Below, piece by piece: positions 1-10,737 of a stretch of DNA of 64,000 bases. The translations under genes were made by a program, and so were the position numbers. The notes under the pieces are model-generated. The model was not told the DNA's origin. It saw only the letters and a list, made by a program, of their open reading frames with translations, and searched no databases. The stretch is from Parafrankia sp041008525 (lineage in GTDB: Bacteria > Actinomycetota > Actinomycetes > Frankiales > Frankiaceae), in assembly GCF_041008525.1 (NCBI RefSeq), contig NZ_JBFLUG010000004.1, positions 1-64,000 of the forward strand, in the 5' to 3' direction. Positions within the stretch are counted from its first letter, which is position 1, and every line of letters starts with the position of its first letter.

Positions 1-127
1 CGAGGGGGCGCCGGGCGGCCAATCGACGCAAGCCACACGCACGGCAGATGACTGAGAGCCACACCCGACACCCCTGGGCCCCCGGACCTTACGACCGGCC
101 CGAGTCGACCCAAGGAAGAAGGTAGGG

Positions 128-2010
<1,883 letters not shown>

Positions 2011-2014
<4 letters not shown>

Positions 2015-2574
2015 TGCCACCGGAGTTCGGCGCCACGCCCTGGGGCCGGGCCTGGGTCCGCACCGTCGAGTCGACGTCCATGGCGCGGCCCAACCCGCTG
2101 CTCCCCAGGGCACGCGCCCTCGCGCGGAACACCACCACCGTCGTGGCTGCCGGCGTCGGCCACGTCGAGGCCGAGGTCACCGTGCCCGGGCAGGTGTGCC
2201 GGGTCCGGATCGACCTGCCGGTCTGGCCCGACGAGACGCAGGCCGAGGCAGGGCGTCTGATCGCCAGGGCCATGGCCGAACACCGTGGGCTGGTGGCCGG
2301 AGACCTGCCCGACACCCTCGAGGCGGACCTCACCCGGCACGCGATCAGCATCGCCGTCCCCCCGGAAGCGCAGCAGGGCGCCTGCACCTGCCGGGCTCGC
2401 ACACGACCATGCGTGCACATCCTCGCCACGATCTACGCGCTCGCCCAGCTCGTCGACGAACGCCCGGCATTGGCGGTCGAGCTGCGATCCACCCCCACGA
2501 AGGCCACCATCACCGCGGACCCGGGCTGGGTCGCGCTGTCCGACCTCGACCCGGCCGGCTTCTACGGAGACTGA
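2011..2574 (+). CDS. SWIM zinc-finger protein
   Basis: About 186 residues with a SWIM-type zinc site C-x-C-x6-C-x-H (C124, C126, C133, H135 counted from the ATG at 2014). SWIM fingers bind nucleic acid or proteins. The GTG at 2011 and the ATG at 2014 are both possible starts; the GTG overlaps the helicase stop as GTGA. The N-terminal segment FGATPWGRAW is typical of actinobacterial SWIM proteins encoded beside SNF2 helicases. Most likely an accessory DNA- or protein-binding subunit of the helicase; the biological role is not shown by sequence. Confidence 0.85.
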
Positions 2575-2686
2575 CCCGCTGACGATCCCGACGATCCCGC
2601 AGGATGGCGAGATTGCCGATGAGGACCCGTGCGACGATCACCGGTCCGGCGGAAGACATCACACTACGGATGATCTGCGGACGCCG

Positions 2687-2730
2687 GAAAAGGGAAATGT
2701 GAAGGCGCTGGCGCGGTAGTTTCCCTTTTC
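2687..2730. terminator. 11-bp perfect inverted repeat, terminator- or operator-like
   Basis: GAAAAGGGAAA at 2687-2697 pairs perfectly with TTTCCCTTTTC at 2720-2730 across a 22-nt loop that is itself GC-rich. The arms are AT-rich for this genome. It lies between the SWIM gene and the NTPase gene and could be a bidirectional terminator or a regulatory hairpin in the leader of the large downstream gene. Confidence 0.5.
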
Positions 2731-2832
2731 GCGGTCTGGGTGGGCATCCGTGTCGCAGCTTTCCTTCGGCCGGCAGTCAGGATGGGCCTGGATTCCGCGG
2801 CTGCCGCGGGGCGTGGTGAGAGGAGACGACGC

Positions 2833-5800
2833 ATGGCCGACGACCGCGAGGATCGCCGGGTTCCGAGCACGTTGTTCGCCACCGTGGAGCACCTGATGCG
2901 GCGGCGACGCGGTCAGCCACTACCCATGATCGTCGTGCATGGGGTGGGCGGTGCCGGGAAGACCCACCTGCTCGACGAGGTCGAGAAGTACTACGAGTAC
3001 GCCGTGCCGACGATGCGCATTGATGCCGGCCCCGAGCTGCTTCCCACGTATCCGGCGTTGCTCGAGGCAATGCTGGAAAGTCTTGTCGACGGCCATGACG
3101 AGTTCGGCTCGCTGCGGTTGCGCCGGCTGCAGCTCGTCATGCTCCTGATGAAGATGGGGCAGATCAGGCCGCGGTCGATCCGCAGAGTTCCCGAGTTCCT
3201 GCTCGGCGGCCTGTCCCTCGTCTACTACGTGTTGGAGGAGGCTGCCGACGAGGTACCGCTGCTCTCAGCCCTGCTCAGGGCTTTTCGCGTGTGGGTGTTC
3301 GACACGGTGCTGCGGCTGCCGTCGCCGGTGCGCCGACTGTTCGCACCCCGCCAGAACACCCTGCTGCGATGGCTGGAGCGGGACGGCTGGCAGGCCCTGA
3401 CAGGCACGTCCGGGCACCGGCAGGTCAGGAAGGTGTTCGAGGAGTTCTCCGTCCACCGGCAGCGCGACAGTCCCGCCGGTTTCGACCGGCTGCTGGTGCA
3501 GGCCCTCGTCGACGACCTGCGCGCCGCCTACCGGACGCACCCGCGGCGGCGGGTGAGCTGTCTGCTTCTCGTGGACGACGCGGATCTGGTCGAGGCGACG
3601 GGATCGGTCGGGAGCCGTCCTCTTCCCGCACTGCTGCGTGATCTCGCCGGCCAGCTGCAGGCGCATCCCGACCTCGGGCTGCTCGTCGTGGCGACGGCAC
3701 AGACCGCCCCACCGCCTGGCAGCGCCGCCGCCGACCCGGATGACGAGGGCGAGCAGGAGCCGGCGGCGGTCGCTGCCGCGCTGGTCGAGTCCTGGCGAAC
3801 GACCCGGTCCGAGCCCCGGCGGGGCACCCGACCGGCGGGCCCCTTCGGCTGGTATGACCCGCGGGTCATGCTCGCCTTCCATCTCGAGCCGCTCAGCCGG
3901 GCACGGACCCGGCACTACCTGCGCGACTCCGGGCTGCCGGCGGCGCTGGCGGACGGCGGTGGCGCGGAGGACCTGCTCGACCGGCTCCACCTGATCACCC
4001 GCGGTCATCCGCTCGCGGTCACTCTGATCCGGCAGTACCTGCACGAGCGGCTCGCCACGAACTCATGGCCCCGGGTATCCCGTGCGTTGCTGGAAGCACG
4101 GCTGCGGGACACCCCTCGCGGCACGGAACTCGACAGCATCCAGGAGTACCTGGACCTACGGTTCCTGCACCGCTTTCCCGAACTCTACGAGCGGCCCGGC
4201 GCACCACCGGACCCGGACCTGGTCGACCGGGACGACATCCGCGACCTGCTCCGGACGCTGGCGGTTCCCCGCCGTCTCACCGACGAGGTCCTGCGCCTGC
4301 TCGGTATCGCGGCCGGTTCCAGCGGCCTCGCCGCGCTCCGGGCCGGGGGCCTGTGCTCCCCGGCGCCGGACGGGCGAGGCCAGCTGCTCCAGCCGCTCCT
4401 GCGCGACCTCCATCAACAGGATCCGGCGGATCCCCGGTACACGGCCTGGCACCAGGAGCTGCGGGACCATGTAACCGCGGCCCTCGGCAGCCGGCGCGAC
4501 GAGCAGGGTGCCGACGAGGTCGAGCAGGGTGCCGACGAGGTCGAGGAGCAGACCGACCTGCTTTACCACGCGCTGGCACTGGGTGACGTCGAGGCGGTGG
4601 TGACCGCGATCGCGGCGCAGGTCGGCCGGCAGGAGACGTGGCCTACCGTGCTGGAAGCCGTCACCGAGGCGCCGATCCCCTCCCGTCCGCTGGTGGGCGG
4701 GCCCCCATCCGGCGGCGGTGAACCGGACCACGGGCCGGGCGAGAGGGCCCGGGTGTTACAGCGGCTGCTCGTCCTGCTCTGGCGGCGCAGATCCGTGCGT
4801 CCCGGCGAGGGCGGCGAACTACCGCCCTGGCTGGCCGGCGAACTGGACGACGTCGGCGGAGACAGCCCGACGGCCGCGATCGCCGAAGCCTTCCGCGCGT
4901 GCGCCGACCCGGCCGGGCAGCGGGCGGCCGAACGCTACGAGGCCATGGCGGAGTCCGACGACGACGGGCTGCCGCCGCCCGGGCCCGTCCACCGGCCTCG
5001 ACCGCACTACCGGTATCCGGCACTGCGGCCGACCCGGCAGGAGACCCGGATGCTCGCGCTGGCCACCGTGGTGCTTCTGATCGTCGGCTACGGAACCGCC
5101 TACGTGGACCAGCGGGCGGACCTGTGTCACCCGGCGGGCTTCACCGATGTGCGATCGGTGTTGGGTGCACGCTGGGATCCGTACGTTCTCGACAAGGTGG
5201 CGGGCGCGGAGTGCATCGGGGTGGCATGGCCACCCGTCGAGTTCGCGACCGGCTCCGCCGGGGCGGTGGACAGCTGGCGTACCGGTCGGATCACCGATCT
5301 GTCCCGGCTCATCAGCGCCGAGAACGACCGGGTCAGCAGGATCGCGCGGCAGGACGATCAACATCGGGTGGTGAAGGTCGTCGTGGCCACCCAGCTGAGT
5401 ACCGCCCAGGAACCGCCCTACTTCGACCTGGCCGTGGGTATCAACGAGCTGATCGGTGCGCTGCTCGGCATGCAGGCCTGGAACGGCGCGTCGGACCAGC
5501 GTCCGGCACCGGTCCTCGTCCAGGTGGTGCTCGCGAATCTGGGTGGAACGTCGGCCCACGCCGCGAAGGCGCTGGCGCGGGTACAGCAGCTGGCCGAGTC
5601 CGATCCGAGCGTGGTCGCCGTCATCGGGCTCGGCCAGACCCGCGCCGGAACCGCCGAGAGCCTGGCCACACTGGGCTCCGCCGGCATCCCGATGATCGCC
5701 TCGGCCCAGTCCGGTGACGCCCTGGGCCAGCAGGAGAACTACTACCGGATCGCTCCGGCGAACTGGCTGCAGGCACAGCTGGGCACGGCCTGGATCCGTC

Positions 5801-6717
5801 AGGAACATCCCGACGCCCTGACGTCGCTGATCATTTCCAATCGGGACAACTACAGCGCCGGGCTGGCCGGGGACTACCGCCGCCAGCTCGCCGGTTCCCT
5901 CGCAGCGATCGACGACCGGGACGTGATCAGGTTCGACGAGCAGACCCCCGGGCTGTCGCACTACTTCCAGCGCGAGATCCAGCACCGGTGCGACAGGGAG
6001 CCGGAGAAGGACCAGGTACTCGTCTACACCGGCCGGGCCAACGAGGCGATCGAGCTGGTCCGTGCTCTGGGCTCGCCGCAACTCGATGCCGACTGCGCAG
6101 GGCGGGTGACGATGCTCGGCGGTGACGACATGACCCAGACCGAGGAGACCGAGATGCAGCGGGAGCTGCGAGGCAACCCCGCCCACATCTACTTCACGAC
6201 GTTCGGCACGACCAGCGAGGCCCGCCACATCCTGCCCGACCGCTCCCGCCAGGTCTGGGAGCAGCTGTACTGCGACTACGACCAGCTGCGCGTCACGACG
6301 CTCCCCCAGCACGCGATCGAGCTGGGGGGACACATCCAGGTGGCCTACGACGTCTTCGGAGTACTCGCCGACATCGCCCGCCAGCTCGGCCAGCAGCATG
6401 CGGAGATCAACCGGGAGACGATCCGCGGTGCTCTCGCGGGCACCAGCCACGAGGGCGCGACCGGGCTGATCGATTTCACCCGGCCGGAGTTCACCGTCGA
6501 GCCCTGGACCTCGGACGGTCCGGCGTCGGACGTGCGACCGGAGCGGACTCGCCTGGTCGTCCTGCAGGAACTGCACGAGAGCGACGACACCGATGCGGCT
6601 GCCGGCAGCCGCGACGAGGACGAGGACGAGGACAGGACGGTGGTCACCAAACCGACGGCGTTCCTCGCGAACGGCGATCTTGTGCCGATCGCCCTCGAGG
6701 AACCGCAGCGCTGCTGA
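2833..6717 (+). CDS. STAND-like NTPase - membrane helix - periplasmic-binding-protein fusion
   Basis: A 1294-residue three-part protein. Residues 1-~735 are a cytoplasmic NTPase: Walker A GVGGAGKT at 37-44, Walker B with LLLVDD ending at 249, then a winged-helix-like stretch and helical repeats around a YHALALGD motif, as in STAND/AAA signal ATPases. A single hydrophobic helix lies at ~740-758. Residues ~847-1215 resemble a type I solute-binding (branched-chain amino acid/LivJ-like) domain, so this part should be outside the membrane. A short acidic tail follows. The ATG at 2833 is chosen because GAGGAG sits 8 nt upstream; an in-frame GTG at 2740 lacks such a site. No transporter permease or effector domain is visible. 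I infer a ligand-sensing transmembrane NTPase; its output is unknown. Confidence 0.8.
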   Translation: MADDREDRRVPSTLFATVEHLMRRRRGQPLPMIVVHGVGGAGKTHLLDEVEKYYEYAVPTMRIDAGPELLPTYPALLEAMLESLVDGHDEFGSLRLRRLQLVMLLMKMGQIRPRSIRRVPEFLLGGLSLVYYVLEEAADEVPLLSALLRAFRVWVFDTVLRLPSPVRRLFAPRQNTLLRWLERDGWQALTGTSGHRQVRKVFEEFSVHRQRDSPAGFDRLLVQALVDDLRAAYRTHPRRRVSCLLLVDDADLVEATGSVGSRPLPALLRDLAGQLQAHPDLGLLVVATAQTAPPPGSAAADPDDEGEQEPAAVAAALVESWRTTRSEPRRGTRPAGPFGWYDPRVMLAFHLEPLSRARTRHYLRDSGLPAALADGGGAEDLLDRLHLITRGHPLAVTLIRQYLHERLATNSWPRVSRALLEARLRDTPRGTELDSIQEYLDLRFLHRFPELYERPGAPPDPDLVDRDDIRDLLRTLAVPRRLTDEVLRLLGIAAGSSGLAALRAGGLCSPAPDGRGQLLQPLLRDLHQQDPADPRYTAWHQELRDHVTAALGSRRDEQGADEVEQGADEVEEQTDLLYHALALGDVEAVVTAIAAQVGRQETWPTVLEAVTEAPIPSRPLVGGPPSGGGEPDHGPGERARVLQRLLVLLWRRRSVRPGEGGELPPWLAGELDDVGGDSPTAAIAEAFRACADPAGQRAAERYEAMAESDDDGLPPPGPVHRPRPHYRYPALRPTRQETRMLALATVVLLIVGYGTAYVDQRADLCHPAGFTDVRSVLGARWDPYVLDKVAGAECIGVAWPPVEFATGSAGAVDSWRTGRITDLSRLISAENDRVSRIARQDDQHRVVKVVVATQLSTAQEPPYFDLAVGINELIGALLGMQAWNGASDQRPAPVLVQVVLANLGGTSAHAAKALARVQQLAESDPSVVAVIGLGQTRAGTAESLATLGSAGIPMIASAQSGDALGQQENYYRIAPANWLQAQLGTAWIRQEHPDALTSLIISNRDNYSAGLAGDYRRQLAGSLAAIDDRDVIRFDEQTPGLSHYFQREIQHRCDREPEKDQVLVYTGRANEAIELVRALGSPQLDADCAGRVTMLGGDDMTQTEETEMQRELRGNPAHIYFTTFGTTSEARHILPDRSRQVWEQLYCDYDQLRVTTLPQHAIELGGHIQVAYDVFGVLADIARQLGQQHAEINRETIRGALAGTSHEGATGLIDFTRPEFTVEPWTSDGPASDVRPERTRLVVLQELHESDDTDAAAGSRDEDEDEDRTVVTKPTAFLANGDLVPIALEEPQRC
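4501..4542 (+). repeat. Exact 21-bp tandem duplication inside the NTPase gene
   Basis: Two identical 21-bp units encode EQGADEV twice in a row, in the linker just before the YHALALGD helical-repeat region. Being in frame, it only lengthens an acidic linker. Confidence 0.9.
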
Positions 6718-6763
6718 CGACCAGGCTCTGGCAACGCAGAATGATCTCGTGGACGAACTGGGC

Positions 6764-7474
6764 ATGGATGATGCCGTGAACGAGCTGGAGATCGTCTGGC
6801 GGCAGCTGAGCTCCGGCCAGAAGCCCATGGCGAGCCTGCCGCATCTCGCGGCGCAGGCGCTTGCCGACGGGCACGACAGCCCGGCGTTGCGCGAGCTGGC
6901 GGGGCTCGGCGTCCGTGACGATCTGCTGGCCCGCCGCCTGCTTCCGCTGGTACTCGAGGGGCTTGGTCGCGATCTTGACCGGGTGGTGGGCGACTGGGGG
7001 CGGACCGTGCCCTGGGAGACGGCGCGGGAGCAGTTCGAGGCCGATCTCGTTGACCGCACCGAACATGCGATGGCAGCTGTCCGGCGTGATCTCGCAGAGA
7101 TCGGCAGCACGGTCGGCCGCCTGACGCTGCACTGGGCGGGCAGCTACGACGACGACGGTCAGCCGCATCTGCTGGTCGGCTTCGACGGCGAGCCTTACCT
7201 CGGCGGCGGGAACCCGGCCGAACCCCTGTGCGGCCGGGATCTGGCCGCGTGGGTGGCCTCCCTCGCCGCGAGCACGCAGGAGGCCGTGATGGAGCTGTTC
7301 CTGTCCTACTGGCCGACCTGCGAGCGGCATCGCCGCGGCCTGCACCTGCGTGATTCCTATGCGTACGGCGACGACGAGGGGGATCGGGGCGAGCAGGGGT
7401 GGCCGGTGTGGCGGTGCCGCGCGGAGGGCGGCCACCTCGTCGCTCCGGTCGGCGGGCTGGGAACCGGCAGCTGA
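6764..7474 (+). CDS. Unknown protein with C-terminal zinc-ribbon-like C-x2-H / C-x5-H motif
   Basis: About 236 residues from the ATG at 6764 (a GTG at 6749 is an alternative; neither has a good ribosome binding site, so translation may be coupled to the NTPase gene, whose stop is 46 nt upstream). I do not recognise a catalytic domain. The N-terminal two thirds are helical and charged. The C-terminus has paired ligands C186/H189 and C218/H224 flanking a PVWRC turn and ending VGGL, which looks like a small zinc ribbon. The tight downstream position suggests co-expression with the membrane NTPase. Confidence 0.65.
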   Translation: MDDAVNELEIVWRQLSSGQKPMASLPHLAAQALADGHDSPALRELAGLGVRDDLLARRLLPLVLEGLGRDLDRVVGDWGRTVPWETAREQFEADLVDRTEHAMAAVRRDLAEIGSTVGRLTLHWAGSYDDDGQPHLLVGFDGEPYLGGGNPAEPLCGRDLAAWVASLAASTQEAVMELFLSYWPTCERHRRGLHLRDSYAYGDDEGDRGEQGWPVWRCRAEGGHLVAPVGGLGTGS

Positions 7475-7476
7475 GG

Positions 7477-8130
7477 TCAAAGAAGCAGTGTGGTGAGGGT
7501 GGCCTCGTACCAGGCGGCGACGGAGGCCTCGCTGCGGTCGGGGTCGTCCTCGTAGAGCAGCCACGCCGTGTACCAGTTGCACGTCGTCCACACCGTGCGC
7601 GAGGCGTCGTCCACGCTGAGACCGGGCCGCAGGCCACCGCCGGCCGCGAGGGCCGCCACGAACAGCCGCGTGTCCTGCAGGCGCCGCCGCTCCTGCTCGC
7701 GCCAGGCGGCGGCGATCGACTCGTCCTGCGCGGCCGCCTGGACGTAGGCGCGGCTGATCTGGGCGTTGCGCCTGGCCCGGCGGCCTGCGAGCACCCCGAA
7801 CAGGTGCAGCTGGCTTCGCTGGTCCGCGGCTCCCATCGCGGCGCGGAAGGTGTCGTCGTCGGCGAGCGCGGTGTCGGTGCCGTCGTCGACGGTCCGCTCC
7901 AGGGCCAGTTCGAGCAGCCGTGCCTTGGAGGCCAGCGCGTAGACCGACTCGACGGCGACGCCGGCCTTCGCGGCGACGGCCTGCATCGTCGTTCCGGCGT
8001 AGCCCTGGGTGCAGAAGAGGTCGACGGCGGCGTCGAGGATCGCGGCCCGGGTCGCCTGGGCCTGTGCGGCCCGGCGGGGCGAGTGGTAGCTGCGGGTCGG
8101 CTTCACGACGACGTGCACTCCAGGTGGCAT
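7477..8130 (-). CDS. TetR-family transcriptional regulator
   Basis: A 217-residue repressor-type protein with an N-terminal TetR helix-turn-helix (AAILDAAVDLFCTQGYAGTT, then AKAGVAVESVY) and a variable ligand-binding helical domain. The ATG at 8130 is preferred; upstream in-frame codons encode low-complexity Arg/Pro sequence that overlaps the divergent gene. It is transcribed away from the hemerythrin-SRPBCC gene across a 47-bp spacer containing an inverted repeat, so it probably regulates itself and that gene. Confidence 0.87.
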   Translation of the reverse strand: MPPGVHVVVKPTRSYHSPRRAAQAQATRAAILDAAVDLFCTQGYAGTTMQAVAAKAGVAVESVYALASKARLLELALERTVDDGTDTALADDDTFRAAMGAADQRSQLHLFGVLAGRRARRNAQISRAYVQAAAQDESIAAAWREQERRRLQDTRLFVAALAAGGGLRPGLSVDDASRTVWTTCNWYTAWLLYEDDPDRSEASVAAWYEATLTTLLL

Positions 8131-8131
8131 G

Positions 8132-8160
8132 GAATCAATACGGTCTGCCTGTAGTGATTC
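8132..8160. promoter_or_regulatory. Inverted repeat in the TetR / hemerythrin divergent spacer
   Basis: GAATCA (8132-8137) and TGATTC (8155-8160) form an inverted repeat with a 17-nt gap between the divergent start codons. Spacing and position suit a TetR-dimer operator controlling both genes. Confidence 0.4.
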
Positions 8161-8177
8161 TAGCGAGGGAGCCTCCG

Positions 8178-9299
8178 ATGGCGAAACCGACCGCCTATCT
8201 TCTGATCCACGACGCCATCCGCCTGGAGCTGCGTCGTCTGGCCGACGTGACGTCCGAGCTCGCCGACGGCCGCCGGGTGGCCGGGCCGGCGCAGCTCGCT
8301 GCACTGCGCGACCACGTGAACGACGTCCTCGACGTCCTGCACCACCACCATGTCGGCGAGGACGACTACCTCTGGCCCCTGCTGCGTGACCTCGGCCTGC
8401 CGGCCGACGGCCTTGCCGTCCTCAGTGCCGATCACGAGAAGCTCGACCTGCTGATCCAGCGGCTGCGCACCGGGCTGACGGGGCTCGCCGGCGGCGACCG
8501 CGGGGCCGTCGGCGCGCTCGCCACCGTCACCGGCACCCTGCACACGCTCATGGACGAGCATCTGGCCGTCGAGGAGTCACTGGTCGTTCCCGCGATCGAG
8601 ACCATGATCACGGACGCCGAGCTGACCCGGCTCGAGAAGCGGATGAGCCGCGACTCGACGGCGCGGATGTCCTTCGCGCTGCCCTGGGTGGCCGAAGCGG
8701 GCCCGGACCGGATGGCGGAGGTCGCCGGCGGGATCGGGCCGCTGCTGCCCGCCCTGCTTGCGGTGAGCCGTGCCGGTTACCGGCGCCGGCTGGGGGTCGC
8801 CTACGGGGCCCTCGTGGCGGAGCCGGGCCCGGTGCGGCTGCGCGGCGCGGCCGAGATCGTCATCCCCGCTCCGGTGGAGGAGGTGTATGCGGCGGTCTCC
8901 GACGTCCGGCGGATGGCCGGCCACAGCCCGGAGTGCTACCGGTGCGCGTGGCTGGACGGGGCCTCCGAACCTGTGGTCGGGGCCCGCTTCCAGGGCTGGA
9001 ACCGCTTCCGGGGGTTCCGGTGGTCCCGTGAGTGCGAGATCGTCACCGCCGATCCGGGCCGGATGTTCGCGTTCCGGACGCGTCGGACCAGTCTCCGGCC
9101 GGACAGCACGCTGTGGCGCTTCGAGCTGCGCGAACACCGCGCGGGCACGCACGTCAGCCAGACGTTCGAGCTCTCCGCCGGTGCGGCGGTCATGCTGTTC
9201 GAGCGGGTCAGCGGTCGGGAGACGAGTACTCCGGCCGCGATGCGGCGCACCCTGGAGCGGCTGCGTGACGACCTGGCCCGCCTGCCCGTGCACACCTGA
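8178..9299 (+). CDS. Hemerythrin HHE domain - SRPBCC (START-like) fusion protein
   Basis: A 373-residue protein. Residues ~5-150 form a hemerythrin-type four-helix bundle with His/Glu-rich helices (LHHHHVGEDDYLWPL, SADHEKLD, MDEHLAVEE) suited to a di-iron or oxygen/NO-sensing site. Residues ~225-370 resemble a polyketide-cyclase/SRPBCC ligand pocket (EIVIPAPVEEVYAAVSDV, then the W-x-R strands). The ATG at 8178 has GAGGGA 7 nt upstream. The HHE domain may sense or bind oxygen species, and the SRPBCC domain a hydrophobic ligand; no enzyme activity is proven. Confidence 0.85.
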   Translation: MAKPTAYLLIHDAIRLELRRLADVTSELADGRRVAGPAQLAALRDHVNDVLDVLHHHHVGEDDYLWPLLRDLGLPADGLAVLSADHEKLDLLIQRLRTGLTGLAGGDRGAVGALATVTGTLHTLMDEHLAVEESLVVPAIETMITDAELTRLEKRMSRDSTARMSFALPWVAEAGPDRMAEVAGGIGPLLPALLAVSRAGYRRRLGVAYGALVAEPGPVRLRGAAEIVIPAPVEEVYAAVSDVRRMAGHSPECYRCAWLDGASEPVVGARFQGWNRFRGFRWSRECEIVTADPGRMFAFRTRRTSLRPDSTLWRFELREHRAGTHVSQTFELSAGAAVMLFERVSGRETSTPAAMRRTLERLRDDLARLPVHT

Positions 9300-9402
9300 G
9301 TCGACCAGCCGCAGGGCGGTGTAAATCCGCCCGAAAAGGTTGACGCGGGCCGGCCCACTGCGAATGCTGAATGGCCGGTGCGGAAAGGGAGCGAACAGCG
9401 GA

Positions 9403-10737
9403 ATGGTGCTCTGGGGAAGTGGCGTGGCCGGCCGGCCTGTGCGACGCTCGATGCCGGACTTCACCTGGAGTAAACGGAGGCGGAGGCAGAGCCGGGTAAG
9501 TGCGGGTCGCCGCCGTGCCCCGTGGGCAGCAGCCGGTCTCTCAGTGGTTCTCCTGACGGTGTCGAGCGGGTGTTCTGGCGCCGCTGATGCTCCGGCTGCG
9601 CCGGACTGCGCGAGCGCGCCGGGGATTACGAGCGACACCATCCGCCTGGGTCTGCTCATGTCGGACTCGGGGACTGCGGCCAGTCAGGTCATCGGTGCCC
9701 GGTCCGGCATCGACGCGCGCATCGAGTCCCAGAACGACCGGGGTGGGGTGCACGGCCGCAGAATTGTCTACGACTGGCGCGACGACGAGTCGAATCCGGC
9801 GGCGAATCTGATCGCGGCGCAGGACCTGGTCGAGAGAGGTGGGATTTTCGGCCTGCTCAGCGCGAGCATCGTGGCGACCGGTTCGGCCGATTACCTGCAC
9901 GAACGGGAGATCCCGATCGCGGGCCTCGCGACCGAGCCGGCCTGGTCGAGCTACGACAACATGGTGAGCTACCTGAACCGGGTGCCGACGGCGGTCATCT
10001 ACGACACCCTGGCGCAGTTCGCCCGGTCGAAGGGGGTGCAACGAGCCGTCATCGTCAAGACCTCGATGTCGGCGGCCTCCGAGGTCGGTGCCCAACGGAT
10101 CGAGCGGATCCTGCGGCACGCCGGAATCGAGATCGTCGCGGCCGTCGACTACACGCCGAACGGCATCACCGCGGCGACCCTCGGCCGCCAGATCGCCCAG
10201 ACCGGAGCCGACGGCCTGTTCGGCGCGCTCTCCGGCGACCAGTTCGCCGAGGTGTACGGCGGCGCGGTGGCGGCCGGTGCTCCGCTGCGTGCCGGCGTGG
10301 GAACCAACGGCTACGGCCATGAGCTCCTCAGCAGGTACGGCGCGAAGATCGCCGGGGCCTACTTCTACCTCGCCTACCAGCCGTTCGAGGCTGACACGCC
10401 CGCCCAGCGGGAGTATCTGGCGGCGCTGGCGCGTCATGCCCCGGAGCTTCATCCGCCCGACGCGCAGGCCGCCGTCGAGTCCTACATCGTCACGGACCTG
10501 CTGATCAGGGGACTCGACGCCGCCGGGCCGTGCCCCACCCGGGCCGGGCTGCTCGCCGCGCTGAGATCCATCACGGACTTCGACGGCGCGGGCCTGCTGC
10601 CCGGGCCGGTCGATCTCACCAAGGGCTTCGGCCAGTCGGCGAGCTGCCTCACCTTCGTGCAGGTCACCCGGGCCGGGACGGGCTTCGACGTCGAACAGAC
10701 GCGGTGCGGTCAGCCCATCTCCGGCCCGGCGGCGTGA
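9403..10737 (+). CDS. Orphan ABC-type solute-binding lipoprotein (LivJ/type I PBP family)
   Basis: About 444 residues. An Arg-rich n-region, a hydrophobic core (AAGLSVVLLTV) and SSGC form a probable lipoprotein signal, so the mature protein should be tethered outside the membrane. The rest is a type I periplasmic-binding fold starting ITSDTIRLGLLMSDSG, with GGVHGRRIVY and SADYL motifs. It is clearly paralogous to the protein at 56526-57749. No permease or ATPase gene is adjacent. The ATG at 9403 has AAAGGGA 12 nt upstream; the ATG at 9451 gives a more normal signal-peptide length and is equally possible. Confidence 0.85.
   Translation: MVLWGSGVAGRPVRRSMPDFTWSKRRRRQSRVSAGRRRAPWAAAGLSVVLLTVSSGCSGAADAPAAPDCASAPGITSDTIRLGLLMSDSGTAASQVIGARSGIDARIESQNDRGGVHGRRIVYDWRDDESNPAANLIAAQDLVERGGIFGLLSASIVATGSADYLHEREIPIAGLATEPAWSSYDNMVSYLNRVPTAVIYDTLAQFARSKGVQRAVIVKTSMSAASEVGAQRIERILRHAGIEIVAAVDYTPNGITAATLGRQIAQTGADGLFGALSGDQFAEVYGGAVAAGAPLRAGVGTNGYGHELLSRYGAKIAGAYFYLAYQPFEADTPAQREYLAALARHAPELHPPDAQAAVESYIVTDLLIRGLDAAGPCPTRAGLLAALRSITDFDGAGLLPGPVDLTKGFGQSASCLTFVQVTRAGTGFDVEQTRCGQPISGPAA

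Noticed and set aside
4819..7110. A 763-codon minus-strand frame across the NTPase fusion
   Set aside because: It overlaps the solute-binding domain coding region and shows no domain; a shadow frame.
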